Made by a program: the position numbers and the translations under genes. Positions 1 to 11,433 of a stretch of 64,000 nucleotides of DNA are shown in pieces. How positions within the stretch are numbered: the first letter of the stretch is position 1; every line of letters begins with the position of its first letter. The DNA is from Nemertoderma westbladi. Lineage: Eukaryota > Xenacoelomorpha > Nemertodermatida > Nemertodermatidae. The stretch lies in assembly GCA_032718475.1 (NCBI GenBank), contig JAUCBJ010007446.1:1-64000 (forward strand). Reading direction: 5' to 3'. The notes under the pieces are model-generated. The model did no database searches. It saw only the letters and a program-made list of their open reading frames with translations, and had not been told where the DNA came from.

Positions 1-1481
1 TACGGTGGCTGAATGTGGCCAATTTAATTAATTTTAAAATGGGAAATATAAAAGGAAATTAATGAAATATAATTCCTTAAAACAGGAATTAATCAAATAT
101 AATTCAACCCAAAACAGGAATTAATCAAATATAATTCAACCCAAAACAGGAATTAATCAAATATAATTCAACCCAAAACAGGAATTAATCAAATATAATT
201 CAACCCAAAACAGGAATTAATCAAATATAATTCAACCCAAAACAGGAATTAATCAAATATAATTCAACCCAAAACAGGAATTAATCAAATATAATTCAAC
301 CACAAACAGAATTTAATCAAATATAATTCAACCCAAAACAGGAATTAATCAAATATAATTCAAACATTTTGGAGGGAAATTTAAAATACTGTCTCAGTGC
401 AGTGCAGCAAATTGTCGTTTCCTTTTCAGTCTATCAGTGCAGTACTGCAGTAACGGTTGCCCGTACCTCTGTAAGCTTAGCTGCTTAGTTCTGTGGTTAG
501 TTGTTAATCTTTTAATCACTACTGACTACCAACAGACCGATACGACCTGACTACGGGGAAATCCGGCAGCTTTACCTTACCAATCTTCAGAAAGACCGGT
601 AATTCCGTAGGATTAGTTAGTTCAGTAGTTGTATATAGAACTGTACTGCAGGTGTACTACTAGTATCTGCATGCTGCATTGCAGCTGCATTTTTAAGAAT
701 GCTGTGCCGGCTTGTCGACAAAATTGCGCCGCCACAACTCCCTATCACCCATGACATCATGACATTTTGTACTACCATCATTACGTAGATCGGTAGTCAG
801 TAGTGCTGTAGTGATTAAAAGATTAACAACTAACCACAGAACTAAGCTTACAGAGCTACGGGCAACCGTTACTGCAGTACTGCACTGATAGACTGAAAAG
901 GAAACTGACAATTTGCTGCACTGCACTGAGACAGTATTTTAAATTTCCCTCCAAAATGTTTGAATTATATTTGATTAATTCCTGTTTTGGGTTGAATTAT
1001 ATTTGATTAATTCCTGTTTTGGGTTGAATTATATTTGATTAATTCCTGTTTTGGGTTGAATTATATTTGATTAATTCCTGTTTTGGGTTGAATTATATTT
1101 GATTAATTCCTGTTTTGGGTTGAATTATATTTGATTAATTCCTGTTTTGGGTTGAATTATATTTGATTAATTCCTGTTTTGGGTTGAATTATATTTGATT
1201 AATTCCTGTTTTGGGTTGAATTATATTTGATTAATTCCTGTTTTGGGTTGAATTATATTTGATTAATTCCTGTTTTGGGTTGAATTATATTTGATTAATT
1301 CCTGTTTTGGGTTGAATTATATTTGATTAATTCCTGTTTTGGGTTGAATTATATTTGATTAATTCCTGTTTTGGGTTGAATTATATTTGATTAATTCCTG
1401 TTTTAAGGAATTATATTTCATTAATTTCCTTTTATATTTCCCATTTTAAAATTAATTAAATTGGCCACATTCAGCCACCGT
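1..1481. mobile_element. Long foldback (inverted-repeat) element with internal 32-bp tandem repeats
   Basis: The first bases (TACGGTGGCTGAATGTGGCC) are the exact reverse complement of the last bases, and the mirror symmetry continues inward for about 530 bp on the left and about 690 bp on the right. Both arms carry a 32-bp tandem repeat (core GGAATTAATCAAATATAATT): about 9 copies on the left and about 14 on the right, which explains the unequal arms. Inside the repeats both arms share a unique segment of about 150 bp. The loop (about 530-790) holds a captured LINE tail. No transposase is visible, so this is a non-autonomous foldback/MITE-like element. The left end coincides with the window edge, so the true terminus and any target-site duplication cannot be seen. 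Confidence 0.85.
655..752 (-). mobile_element. LINE 3'-end fragment inside the foldback loop
   Basis: The reverse complement of this stretch matches the last ~95 bp of the LINE copy at 2070-2614, including the coding end (GDRELWRRNFVDKPAQHS, stop) and the ACTAGTAGTA tail. It sits in the single-copy loop between the two arms. Confidence 0.8.
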
Positions 1482-2069
1482 AAATTTCCCTCTATAATGT
1501 GCGGATGACAACGACAAAGAGCAGCCCTGTTTTTAACATCTTGGCGCAGCTATACAAAGTCGTTCAACTGGTCTGCTCTTGGGGTTATTTGGTGTCAGTA
1601 TCAGACTACATAAAACAGTAATCTTTCCAATGAGATCATACTGGTCCAGGAATCGTTAATAGTTACGCCAGAACAGATATTTATTAATTATATCGAATTA
1701 GTATGTCAGTAATTTATCCATTAATAACTACAAATGAATATTATTATCATTTTATCTACATAATATATTTCAGCCTAATATATCATATATCACATATATA
1801 TATTTCAGCAATGTGATATTAAGTAATATAAAGTGGCACAAAGCCGGGTTTATATACTTTCTCCGTCACACTGAAATTTGAAAAAGACGTGCTAGCAGAA
1901 CAATGAAATCTGCCTTGCCGCGGCATGACTGGTCCTCTCTGTTGCAACAGCCAAGTGTGAGATCCAGTTTCACACCACAGCTGAGCAACAGGTATAAGGT
2001 TCTCTGAGGCGGCAGATCACTGCATGGGCTATACTGCCTTCACAGAAACAGTTAAGTTAGCAGCTGCAG
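1482..2069. other. Unique sequence, nothing recognised
   Basis: AT-rich sequence with a short TATATA-rich patch near 1755-1805. I see no convincing exon, RNA gene or repeat. Confidence 0.5.
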
Positions 2070-2614
2070 AAACAGGACAGCCTTGAATTGGCTTTCCAGG
2101 ATTTGGAAGTCACCGATAATTAATCGGAAACTTAAGGTCCGATTATTTAGAGCAGCAGTAGTTCCAGTACTCCTCTATGGGAGTCCATGCTGGGCTCTAA
2201 CTGCTGAGGACACCAAATCTCTGGATGGTACATTCACAAGAATGCTACGCCGGGTTCATTGTGTCAAGTACAATGCACACATCTCCAACCAGACACTATA
2301 TAACATTGGAGGTGTCTCTTTGGTTCCCCCAAGCTTGACACTAGAACAAAATTGCCTCCGCTTTGCAGGACATTGCTTTCGCCATGAGGACCAGCCAGTG
2401 CATAATCTTGTACTTTGACAGCCTCATGGAGTGAATAAGCATGGTGGACAGCCCATGACTTTCTTGAGACGCATCTTAAAGGACACTGGCCTTGAAGATG
2501 CGGATGATCTAGCAAATGTCATGGGTGATAGGGAGTTGTGGCGGCGCAATTTTGTCGACAAGCCGGCACAGCATTCTTAAAAATGCAGCTGCAATGCAGC
2601 ATGCCGATCCTAGT
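2070..2614 (+). mobile_element. 5'-truncated LINE fragment (C-terminal end of reverse transcriptase ORF)
   Basis: The translation has the LYGSPCWALT block followed by LRFAGHCFRHEDQP, the C-terminal signature of many non-LTR reverse transcriptase ORFs (LYGSETW...LRWLGHV...R type). The frame is cut by TGA at about 2416, where the copy at 6218-6799 has TGG (Trp); it then continues as WRRNFVDKPAQHS and stops. The element ends in GATCCTAGTAGT, a short (TAG)n tail. It is a dead copy truncated at its 5' end. The exact clade (RTE, CR1 or L2-like) cannot be fixed from this part. Confidence 0.85.
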
Positions 2615-2838
2615 AGTGAAACTCACTGAAAATTCGTCACAGCCGTCATTACTGAAAACATTAAGGAAACTGATTTCAAAATTGCAATCCCGATCCCGAA
2701 AATCGTGATCCCGAAAAAAACAATCCCGATCCCAGAAATCCCGCAAAGTCTGATCTCGTTTAAACACAACCACTTTGTTTAACGAAGAATTATTTATCCA
2801 AACTTAAATTTGATATAATACATATATATTACATTTAC
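2615..2838. other. Low-complexity GATCCCGAAA-rich patch and AT-rich spacer
   Basis: 2680-2755 repeats variants of CCCGATCCCGAAAA; the rest is AT-rich. No gene is seen. Confidence 0.5.
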
Positions 2839-3142
2839 GAAACCCGAAGGTTTCTCCCCATTGGCTGTTCCCTTACCTTAGAAACACGAAGATTCCTCCC
2901 CATTGGCTGTTCCCTTATTTAGAAACACGAAAGTTCCTCCCCATTATTGGCTGTTCCTGTTCCCTTACCTTAGAAACACGATGGTTCCGCCGCATTGGCT
3001 GTTCCCTTACCTTAGAAACACGAATAAACCCCCCCATTGGCTATTCGCTTATCTTATAAACATATTTGAAGGTTCCAACCCATTGGCTGTTCCCTTGCCT
3101 TAGAAACACGAATAAACCTCCCCATTGGCTGTTCCCTTACCT
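2839..3142. repeat. ~44-bp minisatellite, 7 degenerate copies, in a neprilysin-like intron
   Basis: The core CCATTGGCTGTTCCCTTACC recurs seven times at about 40-48 bp spacing. On the minus strand, the sense of the surrounding gene, intact copies read TCTAAG|GTAAGG, a strong 5' splice-site-like sequence. That core is intact in about four of the seven copies and mutated in the others (for example GGCAAG). The array begins about 41 nt downstream of the authentic donor of the neprilysin-like exon ending at 3184. Confidence 0.85.
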
Positions 3143-3183
3143 TTTGTATCAACAAAATCGATTTATATATCCAACAAACTCAC

Positions 3184-4918
3184 CTCTGTTATTTAGCCCT
3201 TGGAACACAGCGTCGGCGATCTGGATTCCCAAAGCGCCGTACGACAAATACAACGGATTGTCTCCAGTAAAAACATCGTAGTTCAGTATGTGAGCAGGTA
3301 ACACGACGGTGCTCATCCACTGAGCATAGTTCACTCCGGGAGTGCTCGGCTCAAGTTCAGGGGGCCACTCGCCCGGTCTCCTAGGGACAGACAATCTGTC
3401 GTACATCATACGCACCCTAGTGGCTACTCTGAGAATCTCTTTATTCCGGTAGAATTGATCAGCAACCAATGTAATATCTTCGAACCGGTGCACAAATCGA
3501 GTGGAGTCGTTGAATATATCCGGGTATCCGTTGATTAAACCAACACAATCGGTTTTGTCTTTCGCTTTTACTTTGAGTTCATCATCCATCCACGTAGTTT
3601 CCCCGACAACGTCTTGGACGGCGGATTTTATGTTCCCAAACATAGAAGATATCGCTGATTCTCCTTGGAATCTTTGGGAAGTCATTAAGAGATAGGCGGT
3701 TGCCATCGGTAGAGTTTGCATCGTCTGGTCTAGACAGTGGTTGTCGAGGGTTTCTATGGTACCAGCGGACAGTATTCGGTTGACAAACAGACTCCAATGA
3801 TGGAAGTATTTTTCGTTGAGATCAGGGAGAGATTCTACTGCGAGAGTGAGGTAGAGGAATTTTCTAAGTGTCAACTCGAGATTAACGGTATTGTTGTTCT
3901 TGGAGAGTTTGGTGAATATGTTATTAAGAGCTTGGAAGTATTTCGGTTGTGGGAAGTTCACTTGGAAAGAGTAGTCAACGTGATTTGGAAGTAAACCTCT
4001 AAGCAGTTGGATCCAATTAATTCCCAGATCCTTAGTTAAATTAATAACATCACCTACAGTAACTATGTTAAATGCTTTATTCAGGTGATCAACAGGAATC
4101 TCTTCCAGAGCTGTTGCGATGTTGAACACCATGTTGAACACGTCTAGAGCTTGTTGTTTTAGGGCGATTTGTTCGCTATACCCGAATTGTTGAGCTGTGT
4201 ACTCTAAGAACTCAACTACCTCGTCTTTCCTGAAGAAACCCAGAATCATGTTTGATACTATGTTGTTACTGTAACCATGGTCACTGATGTCGATACTGAG
4301 CAGCGGGAATTTTGGTTGGCGGATGTTGACGAGGTATCCTGTGGGATTGCTGTAATCCGATATCACCTCTATAATGAATAAAGGGAATCTCGCGTGATCG
4401 CGAATCAGACGGAGAAGGGTGTCCGTGAGGTCCCAGGTGGGGTCGGGTTCCGGGTTGAGTAGGTTCAGGTTGCCAAGGATATCGTTGAGAAGGTCCAAAG
4501 CAGGACTGATAGTGATCTCATCACGTGCAGTCTTATTGGTGCAGCTTTGAAACAAAGTCCTTGCCAAACGCGAAGGTAAGTTTGTCTGATATTGAATTGG
4601 TTTGTGCAATAAGTATATTAGTTTATCCCGCATTATATTGGCACCAATAACTTGGGGTCGAGGGGTGTTGAATGGAGTTCTACCGCACGCGAATTCGTAG
4701 AAATCGACGCATGGGTCAACCGTTCTATTCATATTGGTGTAGAGTCGATTAGCCAATCGGATAGTGTGTAGAGAGCCGGAGTATGTTGTGGTCTTCTTTG
4801 GTTGTTTATTTTGGCTAATCAAAGTGACAATGGTGATGAAACTAAATATAAAACCAACGGCGATGGATATCAATAATACCTTCTCCAACATCGTCCTTAC
4901 GTTCCAACTACCCTTTAC
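3184..4918 (-). CDS. Neprilysin-family (peptidase M13) protein, third visible exon, catalytic motif degenerate
   Basis: This large exon encodes a membrane anchor and most of the M13 N-terminal domain. It opens after an acceptor (TTTTTTCCAG at 4919) with VKGSWNVRTMLEKVLL, which resembles the CWAARTRVEKQLV segment before the signal anchor of ECE-type proteins. A transmembrane helix (LLISIAVGFIFSFITIVTL) follows, then the family landmark TVDPCVDFYEFACG. The chain continues to VVLPAHIL and LSYGALGIQIADAVFQGLNNRG, which aligns with the family's FPAGIL and the GHExxH-GFDDNG zinc site. Here HExxH is replaced by DAVFQ (3200-3214), so zinc binding and catalysis are probably lost. The exon ends at donor AGAG|GTGAGT (3183). 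The remaining C-terminal exons lie beyond the left edge. Exon C itself begins GTAAAG, so the acceptor is immediately followed by a donor-like sequence. The family assignment is firm; inactivity is inferred from the motif. Confidence 0.93.
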
Positions 4919-5184
4919 CTGGAAAAAATAAGCCGTTGTTTATCGTCTGTTTAACCTAAACAGGATGACAAAATTGATAATCAGAAATAAATTAAATATC
5001 GTTAATTTATATTTTACTGTCTCATCAGTTAATCCCCACGCATCCAAAATGTGTAAAGCAAACTTAAAATGATACAGTAGGTGTAATGCAAACTTTAAGA
5101 AAAGTATTGCTGTATTAGACATTAAATATAAATCGATAATCCTTGATAAACCGAATATTATAAATAGTAAGCGAAACGAGACAG

Positions 5185-6217
5185 CTGCAATCACAGTAAC
5201 ATGTTTAAACCCCTAAGCCACCACCGGTACCCAGCTGCAATCACAGTAACATGTTTAAACCCCTAAGCCACCACCGGTACTCAGCTGCAATCACATAGTA
5301 ACATATTTAAACCCCTAAGCCACCACAGGTACTCAGCTGCAATCACAGTAACATGTTTAAACCCCTAAGCCACCACCGGTACTCAGCTGCAATCACAGTA
5401 ACATGTTTAAACCCCTAAGCCACCACCGGTACTCAGCTGCAATCACATAGTAACATATTTAAACCCCTAAGCCACCACAGGTACTCAGCTGCAATCACAG
5501 TAACATGTTTAAACCCCTAAGCCACCACCGGTACTCAGCTGCAATCATATAGTAACATATTTAAACCCCTAAGCCACTACCGGTACACAGCTGCAATCAC
5601 ATAGTAACATGTTTAAACCCCTAAGCCACCAACCACCGGTACTCAGCTGCAATCACATAGTAACATGTTTAAACCCTTAAGCCACTACCGGTACTCAGCT
5701 GCAATCACAACATGTTTAAACCCCTAAGCCAATACCAGTATTCAGCTGCAATCACATAGTAACGTGTTTAAACCCCTAAGCCGCTACCGGTACTCAGCTG
5801 CAATCACAACATGCTTAAACCCCTAAGCCACCACCGGTACTCAGCTGCAATCACATGTTTACATGGTAACATGTTTAAACCCCTAAGCCACCACCGGTAC
5901 TCAGCTGCAATCACATATTAACATGTTTAAACCCCTAAGCCACTACCAGTACTCAGCTTCAATCACATAGTAACATGTTTAAACCCCCAAGCCAATACCG
6001 GCACTCAGCTGCAATCACATAGTAACATGTTTAAACCCCTAAGGCTAAGCCAATACCGGTACTCAGCTGCAATCACATAGTAACATGTTTAAACCCCTAA
6101 GCCACCACCGGTACTCAGCTGCAATCACATACTGTAGTAACATGTTTAAACCCCTAAGCCACTACCGGTACTCAGCTGCAATCACATGTTTAAACCCCCA
6201 AGCCAATACCGGTACTC
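5185..6217. repeat. 50-53-bp minisatellite in neprilysin-like intron (left part)
   Basis: About 20 copies of a unit with core CAGCTGCAATCACATAGTAA and TTTAAACCCCTAAGCCACCA. Length variants come from ACAGTAAC versus ACATAGTAAC and small deletions. It lies in the intron between the exons ending at 6868 and beginning at 4918. Its other edge (6800-6858) lies 9 nt from the splice donor. Confidence 0.9.
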
Positions 6218-6799
6218 AGTGTAATACGTACGTCGAATACGTAAGGGAAAGGCATGGGCAGCCTTGAATAGGCTTTCCAGGATTTGGAAGTCACCGAGAA
6301 TTAATCGGAAACTTAAGGTCCGATTATTTAGAGCAGCAGTAGTTCCAGTACTCCTCTATGGGAGTCCATGCTGGGCTCAAACTGCTGAGGACACCAAATC
6401 TCTGGATGGCACATTCACAAGAATGCTACGTCGGGTTCATTGTGTCAAGAACAATGCACACATCTCCAACCAGACACTATATAACATTGGAGGTGTCTCA
6501 TTGGTTCCCCCAAGCCTGACACTAGAACAAAATCGCCTCCGCTTTGCAGGACATTGCTTTCGCCATGAGGACCAGCCATTGCATAATCTTGTACTTTGGC
6601 AGCCTCATGGAGTGAATAAGCATGGTGGACAGCCCATGACTTTCTTGAGACGCATCTTAAAGGACACTGGCCTTGAAGATGCGGATGATCTAGCAAATGT
6701 CATGCGGGTGATAGGGAGTTGTGGTGGCGCAATTTTGTCGACAAGCCGACACAGCATTCTTAAAAATGCAGCTGCAATGCAGCATGCTGATCTTAGTAG
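6218..6799 (+). mobile_element. LINE fragment inserted in the minisatellite
   Basis: Same LINE family as 2070-2614 and the most intact copy here: the codon that is TGA there is TGG (Trp) here. A 2-bp insertion at about 6703 (ATGCGGGTGATAG against ATGGGTGATAG) breaks the frame near the C-terminus. The array stops at GGTACTCAG on the left and resumes at GGTACTCAG on the right of the (TAG)n tail, consistent with a 9-bp target-site duplication. The 5' end is truncated. Confidence 0.87.
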
Positions 6800-6858
6800 T
6801 AGGTACTCAGCTTCAATCACATAGTAACATGTTTAAACCCCTAAGCCACCACCGGTAC
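6800..6858. repeat. Right remnant of the 50-53-bp minisatellite
   Basis: One further unit follows the inserted LINE and runs to GCCACCACCGGTACTC, next to the splice donor at 6867. It shows that the LINE split a pre-existing array. Confidence 0.85.
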
Positions 6859-6867
6859 TCTACTAAC

Positions 6868-7059
6868 TCGAGACAAAGGTTTCTGCCAGTCGATATTCAC
6901 ATTGAAACGCAATCTTGAACCGCATGACTTGTTGTTATCCGTCTCCATAGTTACGACTGTGTCTTTCTTTATCACCGAGAACTTTACATTCCCGTTTGGA
7001 TGCCCGTTCCCAATCTCCGTAGAGAGAGGCGTAGCTTCAGTGATTTCTGAATCTATTAG
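6868..7059 (-). CDS. Neprilysin-like protein, second visible exon (cytosolic N-terminal segment)
   Basis: This 192-bp exon (64 codons, phase 0 at both ends) is bounded by acceptor CGTTTTTTTCAG (7060) and donor TCTCGA|GTTAGT (6867). It encodes LIDSEITEATPLSTEIGNGH...FNVNIDWQKPLSR. I recognise no domain. The sequence is polar, as expected for the cytosolic part before the signal anchor in the next exon. The phases match both neighbours, so the joined reading ...QKPLSR|VKGSWNVRT stays open. The donor GTTAGT is less common but acceptable. The evidence is splice grammar and frame, not homology. Confidence 0.72.
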
Positions 7060-7355
7060 CTGAAAAAAACGTTTAAAGACAATAAATTTTATGTATTTAA
7101 ATAGTATATTTATTACAGGGTAGGGTATAACTATCAATACCAAAGCTTTGAAAGTTTCAATATACAACAGCCATTGTTCGTAGAATGGAGTGTGTCAGTG
7201 ATGTTAATGTCAATAGTGTGAAGGTTCAGATAACATATCAATGACGCCATGGACTCACTAATAACTCATTATGTTTCTTTATTGACACAGCACGAGCACA
7301 CTATCTGTAAGACCATGCGAATCCTAGTTTTAGACTCCCTAGCTACTACACTCAC

Positions 7356-7547
7356 CTCATCTATTTTATCATGCTCTTCTTCTTTAACTATAGTTTCCGC
7401 CTCTTTATCCACCCTCTCTTTAACCGATATATTAACCTTCTCTACATTAATCAGGTCAGTTTCTTTTGAATCAACTTCTCTTAAACTCGACTTGGAATTA
7501 TATTTATCGTCTTCTATTAAATCAGTTTGGCTGTCAGTCGCGTCCAT
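7356..7547 (-). CDS. Neprilysin-like protein, first coding exon
   Basis: The exon starts at ATG (7547, context AAAGATGG) and runs 64 codons to donor GATGAG|GTGAGT (7355) in phase 0, matching the next exon. The product is strongly charged and polar (MDATDSQTDLIEDDKYNS... VKEEEHDKIDE), fitting a cytosolic N-terminal tail of a type II membrane protein. No domain is recognised. The upstream 5' UTR and promoter cannot be delimited. Confidence 0.68.
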
Positions 7548-9935
7548 CTTTATATTAATACTCGTTCAATATAAAACAAATTGTAACAAAGAGCGTATAA
7601 ATAAATATTATATTTTGAATCATACTGCACCCAAATATTTCCACCACCACCTATTTTAAGATGATACGTTAAAACACTTACGGGGTACGTTATTAAGTTT
7701 CAATTTATCTGTCAATAACTATTCGACTCAGTCAGTTATTAACAAGTAAATCGACTGAAAAACCATACTTTAATAAATACTTAAATAATGTTCGAGTATC
7801 TTGATTAAATCATCTGAATATAATCTGAATACGTAGAATGTGATTTACATCTCTTATTTGCATCGTAATAATACAGATTTTACTATACAGTACAATTTTA
7901 ATTAATTATAAAATTATAAATAGTTAACTTTTTCCTTGTAACTAACTTTTCCAACTACAACTCTTTAAAAAACAAACATGATTACTTTCACTTAACCTCA
8001 GTATTCTTTATACCGAAGTTATGCATGCACGTTAGAATGTTAGAGCCTCTTCATATAACAAAAGAGCCAATCTGACAGCCACTGAGCGAACGTTACAACT
8101 CAACTCAATCCAAAGGAGTATGGAAGTTATTTATCGAAAGTTGCAGGGACAGTAAGAAAGAAGAAGGAATGTAGTGTACCCAGGGGTAATGACGCAGAAC
8201 AGGCCTAGCCGTTGTCGGTACAATATACCTGGAGTTATCTTACCATGGATTTATTACTCATCATTTCATCATGTTGGGATCAAATAAGCCCTTCAGTGAA
8301 TGGGAGTGCAGTGAGAGAGATTCCTGGGGTTGTTCATAAAGATAAGGGAATAGCAAGTTTCGGAGCAAGGCCTATTTAGCAATGGAAATACACAGCAGTA
8401 GAGATCAAAGCCAAGTTTAAACTGCAACAACTACAACATACATGACGATAATGGAGATCCTTTTGTAATAATTGTCTATCATGCACTTGTAAAAAAATAT
8501 TCAATAACATTTGAGACATTAATTATATGTGACAACAATTCGTATTCCATAACAATATGCTAATCCGGTACCTTTTAGAAGTATGTGAGAATAAAATTAG
8601 ATTAAATTCGAGCGATAACAAAAAATAATTGAAATATAACCATTGTAAACGCTGCACACTGTAATTATTGCGGATTGCGCATATACATACACTACAGTAG
8701 GTGGTGGCATTATAACAACGAGCTACGTATATGTTTATCTCGGCCAGCATCTAATAATGCTTCTCTCCTACTGGCTGTAAATACAGGCACCCTCCATTCC
8801 TGGGACAAGGACAGGCCGACGGCTAATGATCAATAATAGGCTAGTTTAGAGGCCCACTAAGGTTGTACGGTGAGTCATTGTTGAGGAGGGCCCCTATTAA
8901 CTAGCTAGTTAACGAATGCCGGACGTACCACCCGCTGTCAGCTTCTCTCCCATAGTTCCCATCAACTGGGCCTAACTATGTTAAAGGTAATAAAGTTAAC
9001 AGCAATCCTCGAGGGAGGTAGGTACATTCAGTGTCACTTTCCGATACCAAACAAACAGACGAATGGCATTATTATAATATGAATATGAATATTGTTTAAT
9101 TAATAACGAGCTTGTATCGTTGTGTGACTAAAATCACCTTTAGTGATTTTAAATGCGTTAGCGTTTATACGGCGAGTAAAAAGTATTTCGGGAAAATGCA
9201 GATAACGAAGAGGACAAAAATCCTTCATGTTTGTAAAAGATTTTGTTTTCTTTGAACGATTCACTTTTGAATTTGAACTTAAACGTAATAATTTTTAATT
9301 AATCGATTTTTGAATAATTAGATTTATTGATCTAACTTGATTTATTTATCTAACTTTGCATTGAGATAAGGGGTATAGTGGTAGGGTTTACGAAATTTTA
9401 TAAAGTTATTGAAAATTCTGAAAATATACTCTGTTTTACTGAGACTCGTGCTGCGCGAAGGCCACGAAGTGTTAAGCCGTACAATAGATGATGCTATTCA
9501 ATCGTTATTTTAATATCAGCATAGACTCTTTAAACTCAGTATAGTTTCATTCAGTGTTCACGGTAAGAGCAGGCGCTTTGATAAGACCAATCTGTTTCCT
9601 AAAGGAAAATATTTGGCATTACAAATTATGGACAAAGTTCATATCTTCATTAGAGTAGCAGCCAGACATGACGCAATATAATTACATAATAAATTAGATA
9701 ACATGTTGAGTTTATTTAATCTTCACCCAATAAGGTACCTACCACTAACTTTGTATATAAAACTGTTGTATTTCCGTATTATTAGTTATACTCTATGCCA
9801 TTGCTATGGCTGTGGTTACCAGTTATATACGTATTATACACATTAGTATTTCGTACATTTTCAATTCTTAAAAAAATAATAAAATTATATTAAAAGTACA
9901 GGTAACAACACCATAATAGCTGTTATCTGTTTACC
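7548..9935. other. Non-coding stretch, nothing recognised
   Basis: AT-rich sequence between divergent genes (neprilysin-like on minus, leucine-rich on plus), so it should contain both promoters, but no element can be pinned down. No array, RNA gene or transposon end is evident. Confidence 0.5.
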
Positions 9936-11433
9936 ATGAATATTCTAGCATTGTCTAACAAATCGGTTATACCTAACTCGTTCGGTCGTATGCTAACGTT
10001 ACAAGAAATATGTTATACCAGTCTCACTCGCACATTGGCGACATCTATTGTTACTGCGGAGTATAGGAAATTGTTTTATGCTGATTGTAACAACGGAACA
10101 AGCGCTGTTATCTCTAACTGGTTGGGGGTTTTACGACCCCGAATTCGCCTGTCCCTTCGCAAGTATATCCTCCGCTCATATGTACTGTACTAGCATGCGA
10201 TCAACTTCGCCTTATTTATGAGGATGACCATTTACCCACCCCAGATGACGACACCCCAGAAATAACCTTGAGGTACATTATGAAATCCTACAAGGATATA
10301 TTTTTGGGCCAATGCTTCTTCCCTGTTGATATTATTGAAGATAAATTATTGTTAGACGGACAATTTATTCCATGTGATGTAATTTTCATTCTATTAGATT
10401 GGTTACCCATGATGTCTCTAGGATTGAGAGAATTGGATCTGAAAGAATTTGATCGCGAAAACCTTATAAAGCCTTCGACGAGTATTGGTACTGTTAAATT
10501 CCCTCATATCAACGCTCTAAAGAAGAGATTGCTGGCTCTAAAGAAGAGATTGCTGCCTATTATGGGCTATCAGAAGGTTCACTTTTTGAAGTTCCCCCAA
10601 CTCACCACTCTGAGGATGGGAATCACTCGCGAGATCAGTCTCACTACTATCGTGCGATGTTGTCCAAAACTTGAAACATTAAGTATTCCAGGAATTCCCC
10701 TTTTAGGTGTCACGCCTGTCACCTTTCCGGAACTTAAAAAACTTAAAAGATTGAAAACTTTGACCATAACCAGATGTACAATGGCAGTCAATATTTTAAT
10801 CTGATAAATTTACATAAATTATTACCCCATGTTTCTATTATCATTAAAGGAGCAGCATATGATTCAATGGGTTTACTATTGGGTTTAAGTAAACGTGGAG
10901 GAATAAACCCAAAGAAATTCGAGTTTATTGATTTTCATTTAGCTCGTACCCTAGATCTATATAGGCCTGACTTTGCTAACCCATTTCTAGACTTCATACT
11001 CCCCCAGTGCAAGGATACAGTTGAGGAAATTAGCTTAAATATGATTTGGCAGTGTCCAGATCAATCAGAAGAATTACATATAATATTCGATCAAATACAG
11101 CGATTTACCAACTTAAAGGAGTTAAAATTTTATAATCTCAAAATTGGAGTTATTCCGGAAGCTGTAAACAAAGAAATTACATTACCGCAGATCATTCGAG
11201 TGAAATTTGTAGATTGCGGTGTTTCATCGGTTGATTTAGGTAATATGTTCCCTAATTTAAAGGAATTGAATCTCGCCAATATTACATTAGATGTTGAATA
11301 TGACAAAATACCAGCAATGAGATCTGTAGAAACCCTTACGCTACTGCGTGTGAGAACGAGTTTTATGTCTCTTTTAAAGACCCTACTAAGCTTCCCCAGG
11401 TTGACTAATCTCACAGTCACCCCATTTTCATGA
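9936..11433 (+). pseudogene. Leucine-rich, possibly F-box/LRR-type protein broken by frameshifts
   Basis: Three consecutive reading frames give one continuous-looking protein. The first starts at ATG 9936 (MNILALSNKSVIPNSFGRML...) and stops at 10193. A frame open from about 10170 continues as CDQLRLIYEDDHL... to 10804. A third frame continues as QYFNLINLHKLLPHVS... to 11433. The later parts have leucine-rich repeat spacing (FPQLTTLRMG, CPKLETLSIPGIP, FPNLKELNLANI, FPRLTNLTV), as in F-box/LRR proteins. Two frame changes in a compact coding stretch, with no clear intron signals between them, suggest a pseudogene, though sequencing indels or very short introns are possible. A small internal duplication (ALKKRLL twice) lies at about 10514-10557. 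The exact family is not known. Confidence 0.6.

Noticed and set aside
3501-3994. Plus-strand ORFs inside the neprilysin-like exon
   Set aside because: Antisense shadows of a well-supported minus-strand exon.
5000-5194. 84-residue hydrophobic minus-strand ORF (4940-5194) in the neprilysin-like intron
   Set aside because: Its apparent membrane-protein character reflects AT-rich DNA; it lies between the acceptor at 4919 and the array and has no start or splice support.
8523-8750. Small minus-strand ORF of 75 residues
   Set aside because: Short, AT-rich and without domain, splice context or repeat relation; not distinguishable from chance.
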